A stretch of DNA of 64,000 nt. Origin: Mesorhizobium sp. GTDB lineage: Bacteria > Pseudomonadota > Alphaproteobacteria > Rhizobiales > Rhizobiaceae. Where the stretch lies: contig NZ_JANJTZ010000003.1 of NCBI RefSeq assembly GCF_024710845.1, positions 1-64,000 of the forward strand. The letters run 5' to 3'. The notes under the pieces are model-generated. The model was not told the origin of the DNA, did not search any database, and saw only the letters and a list, made by a program, of their open reading frames with translations. A program made the translations under genes and the position numbers. Shown piece by piece: positions 10,804 to 20,771 of the stretch (within the stretch, counting starts at the first letter, position 1; the number at the start of each line of letters is the position of its first letter).

Positions 10804-12480
10804 ATGACAATGTCAAAAGGTCAAGCGGCCGAACTCGTCTTCGTTCCCCTGGGGGGCGTCGGCGAAATCGGCATGAATTTCGCACTCTACGGCTATGGCC
10901 CGCCCAATAAGCGCGAGTGGATCGTAGTGGATGTCGGCGTGACCTTTCCGGGTCCCGACCTGCCGGGGGTCGACCTGGTTCTGCCTGACACGCGCTTCAT
11001 CGAGGCGGATCTCGCCAATCTGAAGGGCATCGTCATCACCCATGCGCACGAGGACCATTACGGTGCGCTGCTGGATCTCTGGCCCCGCCTCAAGGCGCAG
11101 GTCTGGATGAGCCCATTCGCCGCCGGCCTGCTCGAGGCGAAGCGCCAGTCGGAGCGCGGCGCGCCGCAGGTGCCGGTGACGATATACCGCGCGGGCGAGA
11201 CGTTCGAGATCGGGCCGTTCCGCATCGAGGCCATTCCGGTTGCGCACTCCATCCCCGAGCCTGTATCTCTGGCGATCACCACGCCGCTCGGCACGATCAT
11301 CCACACCGGCGACTGGAAGATCGATCCGGCGCCCGAAATCGGACCGATGACCGACGAGGCGCGGTTCAGGGCGCTCGGCGACGCCGGCGTGCTGGCGCTG
11401 ATCTGCGATTCCACCAACGCCATGCGCGAAGGCGATTCGCCCTCCGAACAGGCGGTCGGGCAGGGGCTGCGCGCCGAGATCGAGAAGGCGCCGGCGCTCG
11501 TCGCCATCACCACCTTTTCCTCCAATGTCGGGCGCATACGCTCAATCGCCGAGGCCGCGCGCGACGCCGGACGGCAGGTGCTGGTGCTCGGCCGGTCGAT
11601 GCGGCGCGTCATCGATGTCGCTTCGGAACTCGGCTATCTCGACGGCTTGCCGCCCTTCATCGCGGAAGATGAATTCGCCGCGGTGGCGCGCGAAAGCCTC
11701 GTCATCCTATGCACCGGCAGCCAGGGCGAGGATCGCGCCGCGCTCGCCAAGCTGTCGCGCGATGAACTGCGGACGGTCCAGCTTGCGGCCGGCGATACCG
11801 TGATCTTCTCCTCGCGCACCATTCCGGGCAACGAGAAGGCGATCCTCGGGATCAAGAACAGCCTGATCGACATGGGTGTGAAGATCATCGAGGACGGAGA
11901 CGCGCTCGTGCACGTCTCCGGCCACCCGCGGCGCGCGGAACTGAAGCGCATGTACGAGTGGACACGGCCGCGCATCCTCGTGCCGGTGCATGGCGAGGCG
12001 GCGCATCTCGTGGCCCAGGGCTCGCTCGGCGCCATGGCCGGCATTCCCGAAGTCATGCAGGTCCGCAATGGCGACATGGCGCGGCTGGCGCCAGGCTCCG
12101 CCGAGATCATCGACCAGGTGCCTTTCGGGCGGATCTACAAGGACGGACGCATCATCGGGACCGACGAGGGCGTGGGGCTGAAGGAGCGGCGCAAGCTCTC
12201 CTTTGCCGGTCATGTCGCCGTCAACGTCGTGCTCGACGAGCGCTACGACCTGGCGGGCGATCCCGATCTCGTTGCCATCGGCCTGCCGCAGGCGGATGCG
12301 CGGGGGGCCGATTTCGAGGAGATGCTGCTAGACGCGGTGGCCAGCGCCGTCACCTCGATCCCGCGCCAGCGCCGCAAGGACCTCGACCTGGTGGCGGAAG
12401 CCGTGCGGCGCGCCGTGCGCAACTCGGCCAATGAGGCCTGGGGCAAGAAGCCGATCGTGACGGTGTTTGTGACGTACTAG
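10804..12480 (+). CDS. rnj: ribonuclease J
   Basis: A metallo-beta-lactamase/beta-CASP ribonuclease with endo- and 5'-3' exonuclease activity, used in rRNA and mRNA maturation in alphaproteobacteria. The 558-residue protein has the zinc motif THAHEDH (His80, His82, Asp84, His85), DSTNA at about residue 202, and the beta-CASP motifs with VSGHPRRAELK and HGEAAHL. A start at the second ATG (10810) would remove only two residues. Its stop codon TAG is also the first base triplet of a tandem 8-bp repeat. Confidence 0.95.
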   Translation: MTMSKGQAAELVFVPLGGVGEIGMNFALYGYGPPNKREWIVVDVGVTFPGPDLPGVDLVLPDTRFIEADLANLKGIVITHAHEDHYGALLDLWPRLKAQVWMSPFAAGLLEAKRQSERGAPQVPVTIYRAGETFEIGPFRIEAIPVAHSIPEPVSLAITTPLGTIIHTGDWKIDPAPEIGPMTDEARFRALGDAGVLALICDSTNAMREGDSPSEQAVGQGLRAEIEKAPALVAITTFSSNVGRIRSIAEAARDAGRQVLVLGRSMRRVIDVASELGYLDGLPPFIAEDEFAAVARESLVILCTGSQGEDRAALAKLSRDELRTVQLAAGDTVIFSSRTIPGNEKAILGIKNSLIDMGVKIIEDGDALVHVSGHPRRAELKRMYEWTRPRILVPVHGEAAHLVAQGSLGAMAGIPEVMQVRNGDMARLAPGSAEIIDQVPFGRIYKDGRIIGTDEGVGLKERRKLSFAGHVAVNVVLDERYDLAGDPDLVAIGLPQADARGADFEEMLLDAVASAVTSIPRQRRKDLDLVAEAVRRAVRNSANEAWGKKPIVTVFVTY

Positions 12481-12511
12481 GGCAGTAGGGCAGTAGGGCA
12501 GTAGGGGAAGG
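12478..12511 (+). repeat. tandem GGGCAGTA repeat, left arm
   Basis: Three and a half copies of the 8-bp unit TAGGGCAG run from the rnj stop codon, ending in TAGGGGAAGG. An inverted copy lies 56 bp downstream (12567-12605) and a third copy near 63.1 kb. The unit is short and G-rich on this strand. Confidence 0.85.
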
Positions 12512-12566
12512 CTCGCCGCCGATTGTGCCATCCGACCTGGTGTGCGCGCTTTCGTCCCGTTTTCTC

Positions 12567-12605
12567 CTTTCCCCTACTGACTTACTGCCCTATTGCCCTA
12601 CTGCA
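12567..12605 (-). repeat. tandem GGGCAGTA repeat, inverted right arm
   Basis: Reading on the minus strand this is GCAGTAGGGCAATAGGGCAG followed by a diverged unit and TAGGGGAAAGG. It is an imperfect reverse complement of 12478-12511, so the two can form a stem of about 30 bp with a loop of about 55 nt in the rnj-mce gap. Translated on the plus strand it gives the spurious peptide YCPTALL-like sequence that extends the mce reading frame upstream. Confidence 0.85.
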
Positions 12606-12623
12606 CTCATCGCGGAGCCATCC

Positions 12624-13028
12624 ATGCTCGGTCGCCTCAACCATGTCGCCATCGCCGTTCCGGACCTCGCCGCCACCGCCGCGATCTATCGCGGCACGCT
12701 GGGCGCGACGGTCACCGCGCCGCAGGCGCTGCCGGAGCACGGCGTGACGGTCGTCTTCGTCGAACTGCCCAATACGAAGGTCGAACTGCTCGAGCCGCTC
12801 GGGGAGGGCTCGCCGATCGCCGCCTTCCTGGAGAAGAACCCGTCGGGCGGCATGCATCACATCTGCTACGAGGTCGACGACATCCTCGCCGCCCGCGACC
12901 GGCTCAAGGCCGGCGGTGCGCGCGTGCTCGGCGACGGCAATCCGAAGATCGGCGCGCACGGCAAGCCGGTGCTCTTCCTGCACCCCAAGGATTTCGCCGG
13001 GACCCTGGTCGAGCTGGAACAGGTCTGA
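12624..13028 (+). CDS. mce: methylmalonyl-CoA epimerase
   Basis: Interconverts the (R) and (S) forms of methylmalonyl-CoA in propionate metabolism. The 134-residue protein is a vicinal oxygen chelate (VOC) fold with paired beta-alpha-beta-beta-beta modules. The expected metal ligands are His7 in RLNHVAIAV, His in GGMHHICYEVDD and the C-terminal glutamate in LVELEQV. The ORF can be extended to 12525, but that part is repeat DNA; MLGRLNHVAIAVPDL at 12624 is the family start. Its stop overlaps the next ATG by one base. Confidence 0.93.
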   Translation: MLGRLNHVAIAVPDLAATAAIYRGTLGATVTAPQALPEHGVTVVFVELPNTKVELLEPLGEGSPIAAFLEKNPSGGMHHICYEVDDILAARDRLKAGGARVLGDGNPKIGAHGKPVLFLHPKDFAGTLVELEQV

Positions 13029-13297
13029 TGGGCTACTTTTCGGCTTTCGCCGTCTTCTTCATCATCTGGTGGCTGGTTCTCTTCGCCACCCTGCCGTTCA
13101 GCCTGAAGACGCAGGACGAGGATGGCGAGGTGACGCTCGGCACGGTGGCGAGCGCGCCGCGCGGCTCCCACATGCTGCGGGCGGTCGTCCGCACCACGAT
13201 CGTCGCGGCGATCATCTTCGGCGCGCTCTACTATCTCAACCAGGTGGCCGGCTATTCGTTCGACGACCTGCCGCGCATCGTGCCCGAATTCGGCTGA
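13028..13297 (+). CDS. DUF1467 family membrane protein
   Basis: An 89-residue protein with two membrane helices (about residues 4-24 and 57-76) separated by a short loop containing SLKTQDEDGEV. It matches the small DUF1467 family found after mce in Rhizobiales, where it commonly precedes proS. The ATG overlaps the mce stop, indicating coupling. Function is not known. Confidence 0.85.
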   Translation: MGYFSAFAVFFIIWWLVLFATLPFSLKTQDEDGEVTLGTVASAPRGSHMLRAVVRTTIVAAIIFGALYYLNQVAGYSFDDLPRIVPEFG

Positions 13298-13438
13298 GCT
13301 GATTCTGTCGCGGGTGGCCGGCGTGCCCCGAGGGGCGGCGCGGCGATTGCCCAGGGGGGTATATCCCTGAAGGGCAGGGCCGAAACGAAAAAAGAACACT
13401 CATGCGATTGTATCGCATTATCAATAGATTAGACCCTC

Positions 13439-13467
13439 TTGCAAAAAGAGAACAAAACAGATACAAA
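13439..13467 (+). promoter_or_regulatory. recA promoter with SOS (LexA) operator
   Basis: TTG (13439-13441), eleven bases, then CAA (13453-13455) exactly fits the TTG-N11-CAA operator described for the Rhizobium etli recA promoter. It contains GAAC at 13450-13453, half of the GAAC-N7-GAAC alphaproteobacterial LexA box; the left half is degenerate (TTGC). TTGCAA can serve as the -35 hexamer, with an A/T-rich -10 near 13461-13467. A small inverted repeat ATGCGA-N5-TCGCAT lies just upstream (13402-13418). Confidence 0.7.
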
Positions 13468-13522
13468 TCACCATCGGACAAACGGCGTTCGGCCTTCATT
13501 GACGATCTAGGGGTGATGTATC

Positions 13523-14614
13523 ATGGCTCAGAACTCACTGCGGCTGGTTGAGGACAAATCGGTGGACAAGACGAAGGCTTTGGACGCGGCGCTGTCCCAG
13601 ATCGAGCGCGCATTCGGCAAGGGCTCGATCATGCGGCTCGGCGCCAACGAGCAGGTGGTCGAGATCGGCGTGGTGTCGACCGGATCGCTCGGACTCGACA
13701 TCGCGCTCGGCGTCGGCGGCCTGCCGCGCGGCCGCATCGTCGAGATCTACGGGCCGGAAAGCTCGGGCAAGACCACCATGGCGCTGCATACCGTCGCCGA
13801 AGCCCAGAAGAAGGGCGGCATCTGCGCCTTTGTCGACGCGGAGCATGCTCTGGATCCGGTCTATGCTCGCAAGCTCGGCGTCGACCTGGAAAACCTCCTG
13901 ATCTCGCAGCCCGACACAGGCGAGCAGGCGCTGGAGATCTGCGACACGCTGGTGCGCTCCGGCGCGATCGACGTGCTGGTGGTGGATTCGGTCGCCGCAC
14001 TGACCCCTCGCGCGGAGATTGAGGGTGAGATGGGCGATTCGCTGCCGGGCCTGCAGGCGCGGCTGATGAGCCAAGCGCTGCGCAAGCTCACCGCATCGAT
14101 CTCTCGCTCCAACACGATGCTGATCTTCATCAACCAGATCCGCATGAAGATCGGCGTCATGTTCGGCTCGCCGGAGACGACGACGGGCGGCAATGCGCTG
14201 AAGTTCTACGCCTCGGTGCGCCTCGACATCCGCCGCATCGGTTCGGTCAAGGACCGCGACGAGGTGGTCGGCAACCAGACCCGCGTCAAGGTGGTGAAGA
14301 ACAAGCTGGCGCCGCCCTTCAAGCAGGTCGAGTTCGACATCATGTATGGCGAGGGCGTGTCGAAGATGGGCGAACTGGTCGACCTCGGCGTCAAGGCAGG
14401 CGTGGTCGAGAAGTCGGGTGCCTGGTTCTCCTACAATTCGCAGCGTCTCGGCCAGGGACGCGAGAACGCCAAGGAATTCCTGCGGACCAATCCGGAGCTC
14501 GCAGCCGAGATCGAGCAGACGCTGCGCCAGAATGCCGGGCTTATCGCCGACAAGTTCCTCGATACGGGCGGTCCGGGTGCGGAGGACGACGCCGACGACG
14601 CCGCGGCGATGTAG
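13523..14614 (+). CDS. recA: recombinase RecA
   Basis: DNA-strand-exchange ATPase and coprotease for LexA cleavage in the SOS response. The 363-residue protein has Walker A GPESSGKT (residues 77-84), the catalytic Glu in VDAEHALD, Walker [10 protein letters not shown], loop L1/L2 segments ([14 protein letters not shown] and [15 protein letters not shown]) and an acidic C-terminal tail. Length is typical. It is preceded by an SOS operator and followed by a strong terminator, so it is probably monocistronic. Confidence 0.98.
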   Translation: MAQNSLRLVEDKSVDKTKALDAALSQIERAFGKGSIMRLGANEQVVEIGVVSTGSLGLDIALGVGGLPRGRIVEIYGPESSGKTTMALHTVAEAQKKGGICAFVDAEHALDPVYARKLGVDLENLLISQPDTGEQALEICDTLVRSGAIDVLVVDSVAALTPRAEIEGEMGDSLPGLQARLMSQALRKLTASISRSNTMLIFINQIRMKIGVMFGSPETTTGGNALKFYASVRLDIRRIGSVKDRDEVVGNQTRVKVVKNKLAPPFKQVEFDIMYGEGVSKMGELVDLGVKAGVVEKSGAWFSYNSQRLGQGRENAKEFLRTNPELAAEIEQTLRQNAGLIADKFLDTGGPGAEDDADDAAAM

Positions 14615-14641
14615 CGCCTGCGTTTCCCGTTCGACCTTTTC

Positions 14642-14671
14642 GCGGCCGCCGGTTTGTCCGGCGGCCGCTTT
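14642..14671 (+). terminator. rho-independent terminator of recA
   Basis: A perfect 11-bp stem, GCGGCCGCCGG (14642-14652) and CCGGCGGCCGC (14658-14668), with loop TTTGT and a short TTT tail, 28 bp past the recA stop codon. Confidence 0.85.
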
Positions 14672-14786
14672 CGTATGTGGTCCGTCTGAAGCGGTGATGC
14701 ATTTCTGGACAGTCTTCGAGGGCGCGGCTAAAAGGCCGGGGTCCAGCATTCCGCCGGGTTCCCGGCATCCCCGCAAAGGCACGAAG

Positions 14787-17450
14787 ATGAGTGGCGTCAA
14801 CGAGATCCGGTCGACCTTCCTCGAATACTTCCGCACGAACGGCCATGAGGTCGTCGAGTCGAGCCCGCTGGTGCCTCGCAACGACCCGACGCTGATGTTC
14901 ACCAATGCGGGCATGGTGCAGTTCAAGAACGTCTTCACCGGGCTCGAGACGCGGCCCTATGTGCGGGCGGCGACCGCGCAGAAGAGCGTGCGCGCCGGCG
15001 GCAAGCACAACGATCTGGACAATGTCGGCTACACCGCCCGCCATCTCACCTTCTTCGAGATGCTCGGCAATTTCTCCTTCGGCGACTATTTCAAGGAGCG
15101 CGCGATCGAGCTCGCCTGGAACCTGATCACCAAGGAGTTCGGGCTGAAGAAGGACAAGCTGCTCGTCACGGTCTACCACACCGACGACGAAGCGGCGGGC
15201 TACTGGAAGAAGATCGCAGGCTTCTCTGACGACCGCATCATCCGCATCCCGACCTCGGACAATTTCTGGGCGATGGGCGATACCGGCCCGTGTGGCCCGT
15301 GCTCGGAAATCTTCATCGACCGCGGCGACCACATCTGGGGCGGCCCGCCGGGAAGCCCGGAAGAGCATGGCGACCGCTTCCTCGAATTCTGGAACTTGGT
15401 CTTCATGCAGTATGAGCAGGTGACGAAGGAGCAGCGCATCGATCTGCCCCGCCCTTCGATTGACACCGGCATGGGGCTGGAGCGCATGGCGTCGGTCCTG
15501 CAGGGGGTGGAAAGCGTCTTCGAGACGGACCTCTTCCGCCATCTGATCGATGCCGCCTCTTCTGCGCTGGGAAAGGGGCCGGACGCCGACAACGTCGCCT
15601 CCTACCGTGTCATCGCCGATCATCTGCGCTCGTCCTGCTTCCTCATCGCCGACGGCGTGCTGCCGTCCAATGAGGGGCGCGGCTATGTGCTGCGTCGCAT
15701 CATGCGCCGCGCCATGCGCCATGCGCAGCTGCTCGGCGCGTCCGAGCCGCTGATGTGGAAGCTGGTGCCCGCGCTGGTGCGCGAGATGGGGCAGGCCTAT
15801 CCGGAACTGGTGCGCGGCCAGCCGATGATCGCCGAGACGCTCAAGCTCGAGGAAACCCGTTTCCGCAAGACGCTGGTACGCGGCCTCGGCCTGCTCGCCG
15901 ATGCGACCGCGACGCTGCACGCCGGAGACATGATCGACGGCGAGACGGCGTTCAAGCTCTACGACACCTACGGCTTCCCGCTCGATCTCACGCAGGACGC
16001 GCTGCGCCAGCGCTCGATTTCCGTCGACCTGGCGGGATTCACCGATGCGATGGAACGGCAGCGCGCCGAGGCGCGCGCCCACTGGACCGGGTCCGGCGAG
16101 GCGGCGACGGAGAATGTCTGGTTCGCGCTGCGCGAGAAGCTCGGAGCGAGCGAGTTCCTCGGCTACGACACGGAAAAGGCGGAAGGCGTGATCACCGCGA
16201 TCGTGCGCGATGGCGCGCCGGTGGATGCCGTAACGGCTGGAGAGACCGTATCCGTCGTCCTGAACCAGACGCCGTTTTATGGCGAGTCCGGCGGACAGGT
16301 CGGTGATACCGGGACGATCTCGGGCGAGGGCTTCTCGATCGAGGTGACGGACACGCAGAAGAAGGCGAATGGCGTCTTCGTCCATATCGGCAAGGTCGCC
16401 TCTGGCTTGGTGAAGATCGGCGCGCCGGTCGAACTCAAGGTCGACAGCGCGCGGAGACGCCGCGTGCGCTCCAACCATTCCGCGACGCACCTGATCCACG
16501 AGGCGCTGCGCGAGGTGCTCGGCACCCATGTCGCCCAGAAGGGCTCGCTCGTCGCGCCCGAGCGGCTTCGCTTCGACATTTCGCACAACAAGCCGATTTC
16601 GCCGGAGGAGATCGAACAGGTCGAGCGCATGGCCAACGAGATCGTCTTGCAGAACAGCCCGGTCACCACGCGGCTGATGTCGGTCGACGACGCGATCGCG
16701 GAAGGCGCGATGGCGCTCTTCGGCGAGAAATACGGCGACGAGGTCCGCGTCGTGTCGATGGGGACGGCGCTGCACGGGCAGAAGGCGAACCGGCCCTACT
16801 CGGTCGAACTGTGCGGCGGCACCCATGTCCGCGCAACCGGCGACATCGGCCTGATCCGCATCGTCTCAGATGCCGCGGTCGCGGCCGGCGTCCGGCGCAT
16901 CGAGGCGCTCACGGGCGAGGAGGCGCGGCACCATCTCGACGAGCAGGACCGGCGGCTGAAGGCCGTCGCCTCAACGCTCAAGGTCGGCCCGGCCGAGGTG
17001 CTGTCGCGCGTCGAAAGCCTGGTGGACGAGCGCCGCAAGCTCGAGCGTGAACTCATCGACGCGCGCAAGAAGCTGGCGCTCGGCGGCGGGGGTACGGCGG
17101 GCGGTACCGCGACAGTCGAGACGGTGGCCGGCGTTTCGTTCACGGGGCGCGTCGTGACCGGCGTCCAGCCGAAGGATCTGAAGGGACTTGCCGACGAGGC
17201 GAAGCAGGGGCTCGGCTCCGGCGTCGTCGTTTTCGTCGGCGCTGCCGATGACGGCAAGGCGAGCGCCGTCGTCGCGGTCACGCCCGATCTCACCGGCCGC
17301 TTCAACGCGGTGGACCTGGTACGTGTCGCCTCGGCTGCCCTTGGCGGCCAGGGTGGGGGCGGGCGTCCCGACATGGCGCAGGCGGGCGGACCCGACGCTT
17401 CGAAGGGCGAGGCGGCGATCGCCGCGGTCAAGGCGGCGATGGAAGGCTGA
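14787..17450 (+). CDS. alaS: alanyl-tRNA synthetase
   Basis: Charges tRNA-Ala and edits mis-charged Ser/Gly. The 887-residue protein starts [15 protein letters not shown], with class II motifs 1-3 in the N-terminal catalytic core. The editing domain has the zinc motifs HSATH (about residue 568) and CGGTH (about residue 675). A C-terminal C-Ala/DHHA1 domain is present. The open frame extends far upstream through recA in another frame; that part is not coding. recA-alaS order is common in Rhizobiales. Confidence 0.97.
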   Translation: MSGVNEIRSTFLEYFRTNGHEVVESSPLVPRNDPTLMFTNAGMVQFKNVFTGLETRPYVRAATAQKSVRAGGKHNDLDNVGYTARHLTFFEMLGNFSFGDYFKERAIELAWNLITKEFGLKKDKLLVTVYHTDDEAAGYWKKIAGFSDDRIIRIPTSDNFWAMGDTGPCGPCSEIFIDRGDHIWGGPPGSPEEHGDRFLEFWNLVFMQYEQVTKEQRIDLPRPSIDTGMGLERMASVLQGVESVFETDLFRHLIDAASSALGKGPDADNVASYRVIADHLRSSCFLIADGVLPSNEGRGYVLRRIMRRAMRHAQLLGASEPLMWKLVPALVREMGQAYPELVRGQPMIAETLKLEETRFRKTLVRGLGLLADATATLHAGDMIDGETAFKLYDTYGFPLDLTQDALRQRSISVDLAGFTDAMERQRAEARAHWTGSGEAATENVWFALREKLGASEFLGYDTEKAEGVITAIVRDGAPVDAVTAGETVSVVLNQTPFYGESGGQVGDTGTISGEGFSIEVTDTQKKANGVFVHIGKVASGLVKIGAPVELKVDSARRRRVRSNHSATHLIHEALREVLGTHVAQKGSLVAPERLRFDISHNKPISPEEIEQVERMANEIVLQNSPVTTRLMSVDDAIAEGAMALFGEKYGDEVRVVSMGTALHGQKANRPYSVELCGGTHVRATGDIGLIRIVSDAAVAAGVRRIEALTGEEARHHLDEQDRRLKAVASTLKVGPAEVLSRVESLVDERRKLERELIDARKKLALGGGGTAGGTATVETVAGVSFTGRVVTGVQPKDLKGLADEAKQGLGSGVVVFVGAADDGKASAVVAVTPDLTGRFNAVDLVRVASAALGGQGGGGRPDMAQAGGPDASKGEAAIAAVKAAMEG

Positions 17451-17533
17451 CGCACAGCCGCAGTTCTATCTGGCCTCTCGCCGACGGCGCGGATCCGTGC
17501 CAGATTTCGGGCAAGAGACGTCAAACCGGGAGG

Positions 17534-18721
17534 ATGTTCGTGGCAAGGCAGGTCGTGGTCGCCGGCGTCGGCATGGTGCCGTTTTCGAAACCCGGCGCGG
17601 GTCCGGACTATTCGGTCATGGGACCGGAGGCCGTGCGCGCGGCTCTGGCGGACGCCGGCCTCGACTATTCCGACATCGGCCAGGCCTATGCCGGCTATGT
17701 CTACGGCGACAGCTGTTCGGGCCAGCGCGTGCTCTACGCGGTCGGCATGAGTGGCGTGCCGATCGTCAACGTCAACAACAATTGTTCGACCGGATCGACC
17801 GCGCTCTATCTGGCGCGCCAGGCGGTCGAGCACGGCATCGTGGACTGCGCGCTGGCGGTCGGTTTCGAGCAGATGCGGCCGGGTGCCCTGGGCGACGTGT
17901 TCACCGACCGGCCGAGCCCCTTCGACGAGTTCAACCGCGAGACGGATGCGATCGTCGGGCACGGCGAAGTGCCGCTGGCGCTCCGCTTCTTCGGCGGCGC
18001 CGGGCTCGCCCATATGCGGCAGTACGGCACGAAGCTCTCGACCTTCGCCAAGATCCGCGCCAAGGCGTCGCGGCACGCGGTGAACAATCCGCTCGCACTG
18101 TTCCGCAAGGAGGTTTCGGAGGAAGAGGTCCTGAGCTCGCAGGTCATCTGGGAAGGCGTGATGACGCGATTGATGGCTTGTCCGCCGACCTGCGGCGCGG
18201 CGGCGGCCATCGTGTGCAGCGAGGAGTTCGCCAAGCGCAAGGGTATCGGCCAGCCGATCCGCATCCGCGCGCAGGCGATGACGACCGACACGCCGTCGAC
18301 CTTCGAGGATCGCGACATGCGCAAGGTGGTCGGCTACGACATGTCGGCCGCGGCCGCGCGCGCGGTCTACGAGGCGGCCGGCATCGCGCCGTCCGACATC
18401 GACGTTGTCGAACTGCACGACTGTTTCGTCCAGAACGAGTTGATCACCTACGAGGCGCTCGGTCTGTGCGCTGAAGGGGAGGCGGAACCGTTCATCGTCG
18501 ATGGCCGCAACACCTATGGCGGCGATGTCGTCACCAATCCGTCGGGCGGACTTCTGTCGAAGGGGCATCCGCTCGGCGCCACGGGCCTCGCTCAATGCAC
18601 CGAACTGGTGCAGCAACTGCGCGGCAAGGCGGGAGCGCGGCAGGTCGACGGGGCACGTTTGGCGCTGCAGCACAATCTCGGCCTCGGCGGCGCCTGCGTG
18701 GTGACGCTCTACGGCAACTGA
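17534..18721 (+). CDS. thiolase-family / SCP2-type lipid-transfer protein
   Basis: A 395-residue thiolase-fold protein. The nucleophile-type cysteine is Cys84 in VNNNCSTGSTAL, and the C-terminal GGLLSKGHPLGATG motif carries the active-site histidine. The DCF in ELHDCFVQNELITYEA marks the lipid-transfer/SCP-x thiolase-like subfamily rather than FadA or PhaA. The substrate is not evident; acyl-CoA cleavage or steroid/lipid side-chain metabolism are both possible. It starts 83 bp after alaS with a GGGAGG-like site ahead of the ATG, and converges with gst. Confidence 0.8.
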   Translation: MFVARQVVVAGVGMVPFSKPGAGPDYSVMGPEAVRAALADAGLDYSDIGQAYAGYVYGDSCSGQRVLYAVGMSGVPIVNVNNNCSTGSTALYLARQAVEHGIVDCALAVGFEQMRPGALGDVFTDRPSPFDEFNRETDAIVGHGEVPLALRFFGGAGLAHMRQYGTKLSTFAKIRAKASRHAVNNPLALFRKEVSEEEVLSSQVIWEGVMTRLMACPPTCGAAAAIVCSEEFAKRKGIGQPIRIRAQAMTTDTPSTFEDRDMRKVVGYDMSAAAARAVYEAAGIAPSDIDVVELHDCFVQNELITYEALGLCAEGEAEPFIVDGRNTYGGDVVTNPSGGLLSKGHPLGATGLAQCTELVQQLRGKAGARQVDGARLALQHNLGLGGACVVTLYGN

Positions 18722-18743
18722 TCGCGCGCCATCGGCGGCTGGC

Positions 18744-19382
18744 TCAGTCGGAAGGCTCTGTGGAGATAAAGCTCTCCCGCGACCGCATCGCCTCCCACCA
18801 AGCCCTGATCGGCGCATGGCGGTCGATCATCGGGCCTGCGAGATCGGCCTGCGTGAAATAGGCGAGCACCGGCGCCAGAAAGAGGTCGGCGAGGGTGATG
18901 TCGTTGCCGAGCAGCCAGACGCCGTCCCGCTTCAAACGGGAGAGTTCCGCGAGGCAGGTTTCGGCGACCGGAACAGCCTTCGCGATGCGATCGAGATCCG
19001 CCGTCTCGCCGCGTTTCGGCTTTGAGACCGACTCGACATAGATGTCCCAGACCAGCGCCCTGTACGCATAGGAATCGATCATCCCGATGATCTGGTTCAT
19101 CACGGCGCGATCGATCGGATCGAGCGGCTGAAGGCGCGGCCCGTCGAAGGCCTCGTCGACGTAGCGGCAGATCGCCTGCGTCTCGAACAGGCGCAGCGCC
19201 CCATGCTCGAAGGCTGGGATCTTGCCGAATGGATGGTGCGCAGCATACCAGGCGGGCGGCCCGCCTGGCGCGAAGATGTCGACCTCGACGAGGTCGTGGT
19301 CGACACCTTTTTCGATCAACGTCATGCGCGCGATGCGGACATAGACGCTGTAGGCGGCGCCGTAGAGAACGGGCCGCGCCAT
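18744..19382 (-). CDS. glutathione S-transferase family protein
   Basis: A 212-residue protein with an N-terminal thioredoxin-like domain (starting MARPVLYGAAYSVYVRIARM) and an all-helical C-terminal domain containing LGNDITLADLFLAPVLAYF. It keeps the glutathione-anchoring motif around FGKIPAFEHG and FETQAICRYVD. The ORF can be extended into icd, but the start at 19382, 8 bp after the icd stop, fits the family. It is co-transcribed with icd on the minus strand. Substrate unknown. Confidence 0.85.
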   Translation of the reverse strand: MARPVLYGAAYSVYVRIARMTLIEKGVDHDLVEVDIFAPGGPPAWYAAHHPFGKIPAFEHGALRLFETQAICRYVDEAFDGPRLQPLDPIDRAVMNQIIGMIDSYAYRALVWDIYVESVSKPKRGETADLDRIAKAVPVAETCLAELSRLKRDGVWLLGNDITLADLFLAPVLAYFTQADLAGPMIDRHAPIRAWWEAMRSRESFISTEPSD

Positions 19383-19390
19383 CGCGAACG

Positions 19391-20602
19391 TCAGGCCATG
19401 GCCTTCTGCAGATTCTCGTCGATCTTGTCGAGGAAGCCGGAGGTGGACAGCCAAGGCTGATCCGGGCCGATGAGCAGCGCCAGGTCCTTGGTCATGAAGC
19501 CGCTCTCGACCGTCTGTATGCAGACCTTCTCGAGCGTGTCGGCGAACCTGGCGAGCGCCGCGTTGTCGTCGAGCTTGGCGCGGTGGGCGAGGCCGCGCGT
19601 CCAGGCGAAGATCGAGGCGATCGAATTGGTCGAGGTCTCCTCGCCCTTCTGATGCTGGCGGTAGTGGCGGGTGACTGTGCCGTGCGCGGCTTCGGCCTCG
19701 ACGGTCTTGCCGTCCGGTGTGAGCAGGACGGAGGTCATCAGGCCGAGCGAGCCGAAGCCCTGCGCCACGGTGTCGGACTGGACGTCGCCGTCATAGTTCT
19801 TGCAGGCCCAGATGTAGCCGCCGGACCATTTCAGGCTGGAGGCAACCATGTCGTCGATCAGGCGGTGCTCGTACCAGAGCTTGCGGGCCTTGTACTCGGC
19901 CGCGAATTCCTTCTCGTAGATCTCCTGGAAGATATCCTTGAAGCGTCCGTCATAGGCCTTGAGGATGGTGTTCTTGGTCGACAGATAGACCGGATAGCCG
20001 CGCTGCAGGCCGTAGTTCAGCGACGCGCGGGCAAAATCGGCGATCGACTCGTCGAGGTTGTACATCGCCATGGCAACGCCGGCGCCCGGCGCATCGTAGA
20101 CTTCGTGCTCGATGACCTGGCCGTCGTCGCCGACGAACTTGATCGTCAGCTTGCCTTTCCCCGGAAAGCGGAAATCTGTCGCGCGATACTGGTCGCCGAA
20201 GGCGTGGCGACCGACGACGATCGGCTTGGTCCAGCCCGGCACCAGGCGCGGCACGTTCTTGCAGATGATCGGCTCGCGGAAGATGACGCCGCCGAGAATG
20301 TTGCGGATCGTGCCGTTGGGCGACTTCCACATCTTCTTCAACTTGAATTCCTCGACGCGCTGTTCGTCGGGGGTGATCGTCGCGCATTTCACGCCGACGC
20401 CGTATTTCTTGATCGCATTGGCCGAGTCGATCGTCACCTGGTCGTTGGTGGCGTCGCGATGCTCGATGCCGAGGTCGTAATAGTCGAGGTCGATGTCGAG
20501 ATAGGGGTGGATCAGCTTGTCCTTGATGAACTGCCAGATGATGCGGGTCATCTCGTCGCCGTCGAGTTCGACGACGGGGTTGGCCACCTTGATCTTCGCC
20601 AT
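19391..20602 (-). CDS. icd: isocitrate dehydrogenase, NADP-dependent
   Basis: TCA-cycle enzyme converting isocitrate to 2-oxoglutarate with NADP+. The 403-residue protein belongs to the dimeric, eukaryote-like class found in alphaproteobacteria: [20 protein letters not shown] at the N-terminus, substrate loop with [15 protein letters not shown], the conserved [17 protein letters not shown] metal-binding stretch and the cofactor region [14 protein letters not shown]. It is preceded by a clear promoter and a 16-bp palindrome. Confidence 0.97.
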   Translation of the reverse strand: MAKIKVANPVVELDGDEMTRIIWQFIKDKLIHPYLDIDLDYYDLGIEHRDATNDQVTIDSANAIKKYGVGVKCATITPDEQRVEEFKLKKMWKSPNGTIRNILGGVIFREPIICKNVPRLVPGWTKPIVVGRHAFGDQYRATDFRFPGKGKLTIKFVGDDGQVIEHEVYDAPGAGVAMAMYNLDESIADFARASLNYGLQRGYPVYLSTKNTILKAYDGRFKDIFQEIYEKEFAAEYKARKLWYEHRLIDDMVASSLKWSGGYIWACKNYDGDVQSDTVAQGFGSLGLMTSVLLTPDGKTVEAEAAHGTVTRHYRQHQKGEETSTNSIASIFAWTRGLAHRAKLDDNAALARFADTLEKVCIQTVESGFMTKDLALLIGPDQPWLSTSGFLDKIDENLQKAMA

Positions 20603-20625
20603 TGAATGCGCCTCTTTGAGAAAGT

Positions 20626-20641
20626 CGGAACCGCGGTTCCG
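20626..20641. promoter_or_regulatory. 16-bp perfect palindrome in the icd leader
   Basis: CGGAACCGCGGTTCCG is a perfect palindrome located 24-39 bp upstream of the icd start codon and just downstream of the predicted transcription start. It could be a repressor operator or a small RNA hairpin (6-bp stem, CGCG loop). Confidence 0.5.
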
Positions 20642-20668
20642 CAGAGCCCTGGACTGGAGATTGGGCCG

Positions 20669-20697
20669 CTATAGCAAAGCCCTCCGTCGCGCGCAAA
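20669..20697 (-). promoter_or_regulatory. icd promoter
   Basis: On the minus strand, TTTGCG (20697-20692) and CTATAG (20674-20669) are separated by exactly 17 bp, a good fit to alphaproteobacterial housekeeping sigma-70 promoters. It lies about 70 bp upstream of the icd ATG. Confidence 0.6.
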
Positions 20698-20771
20698 CGA
20701 TGCAAAGGGTGTAGGAAGCACGTTGTCCGGGCATCGAGCCGCGGGGAAGGACGAAGGGGAGGATCGCGCGG

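Noticed and set aside
12525-12623. N-terminal extension of mce with a PYCPTAL-type peptide
   Set aside because: The extension is encoded by the inverted tandem repeat; homologues begin at the residue encoded at 12624.
13352-13370. Terminator after the DUF1467 gene (AGGGGGGTATATCCCT)
   Set aside because: The stem is short and imperfect, and no T-run follows.
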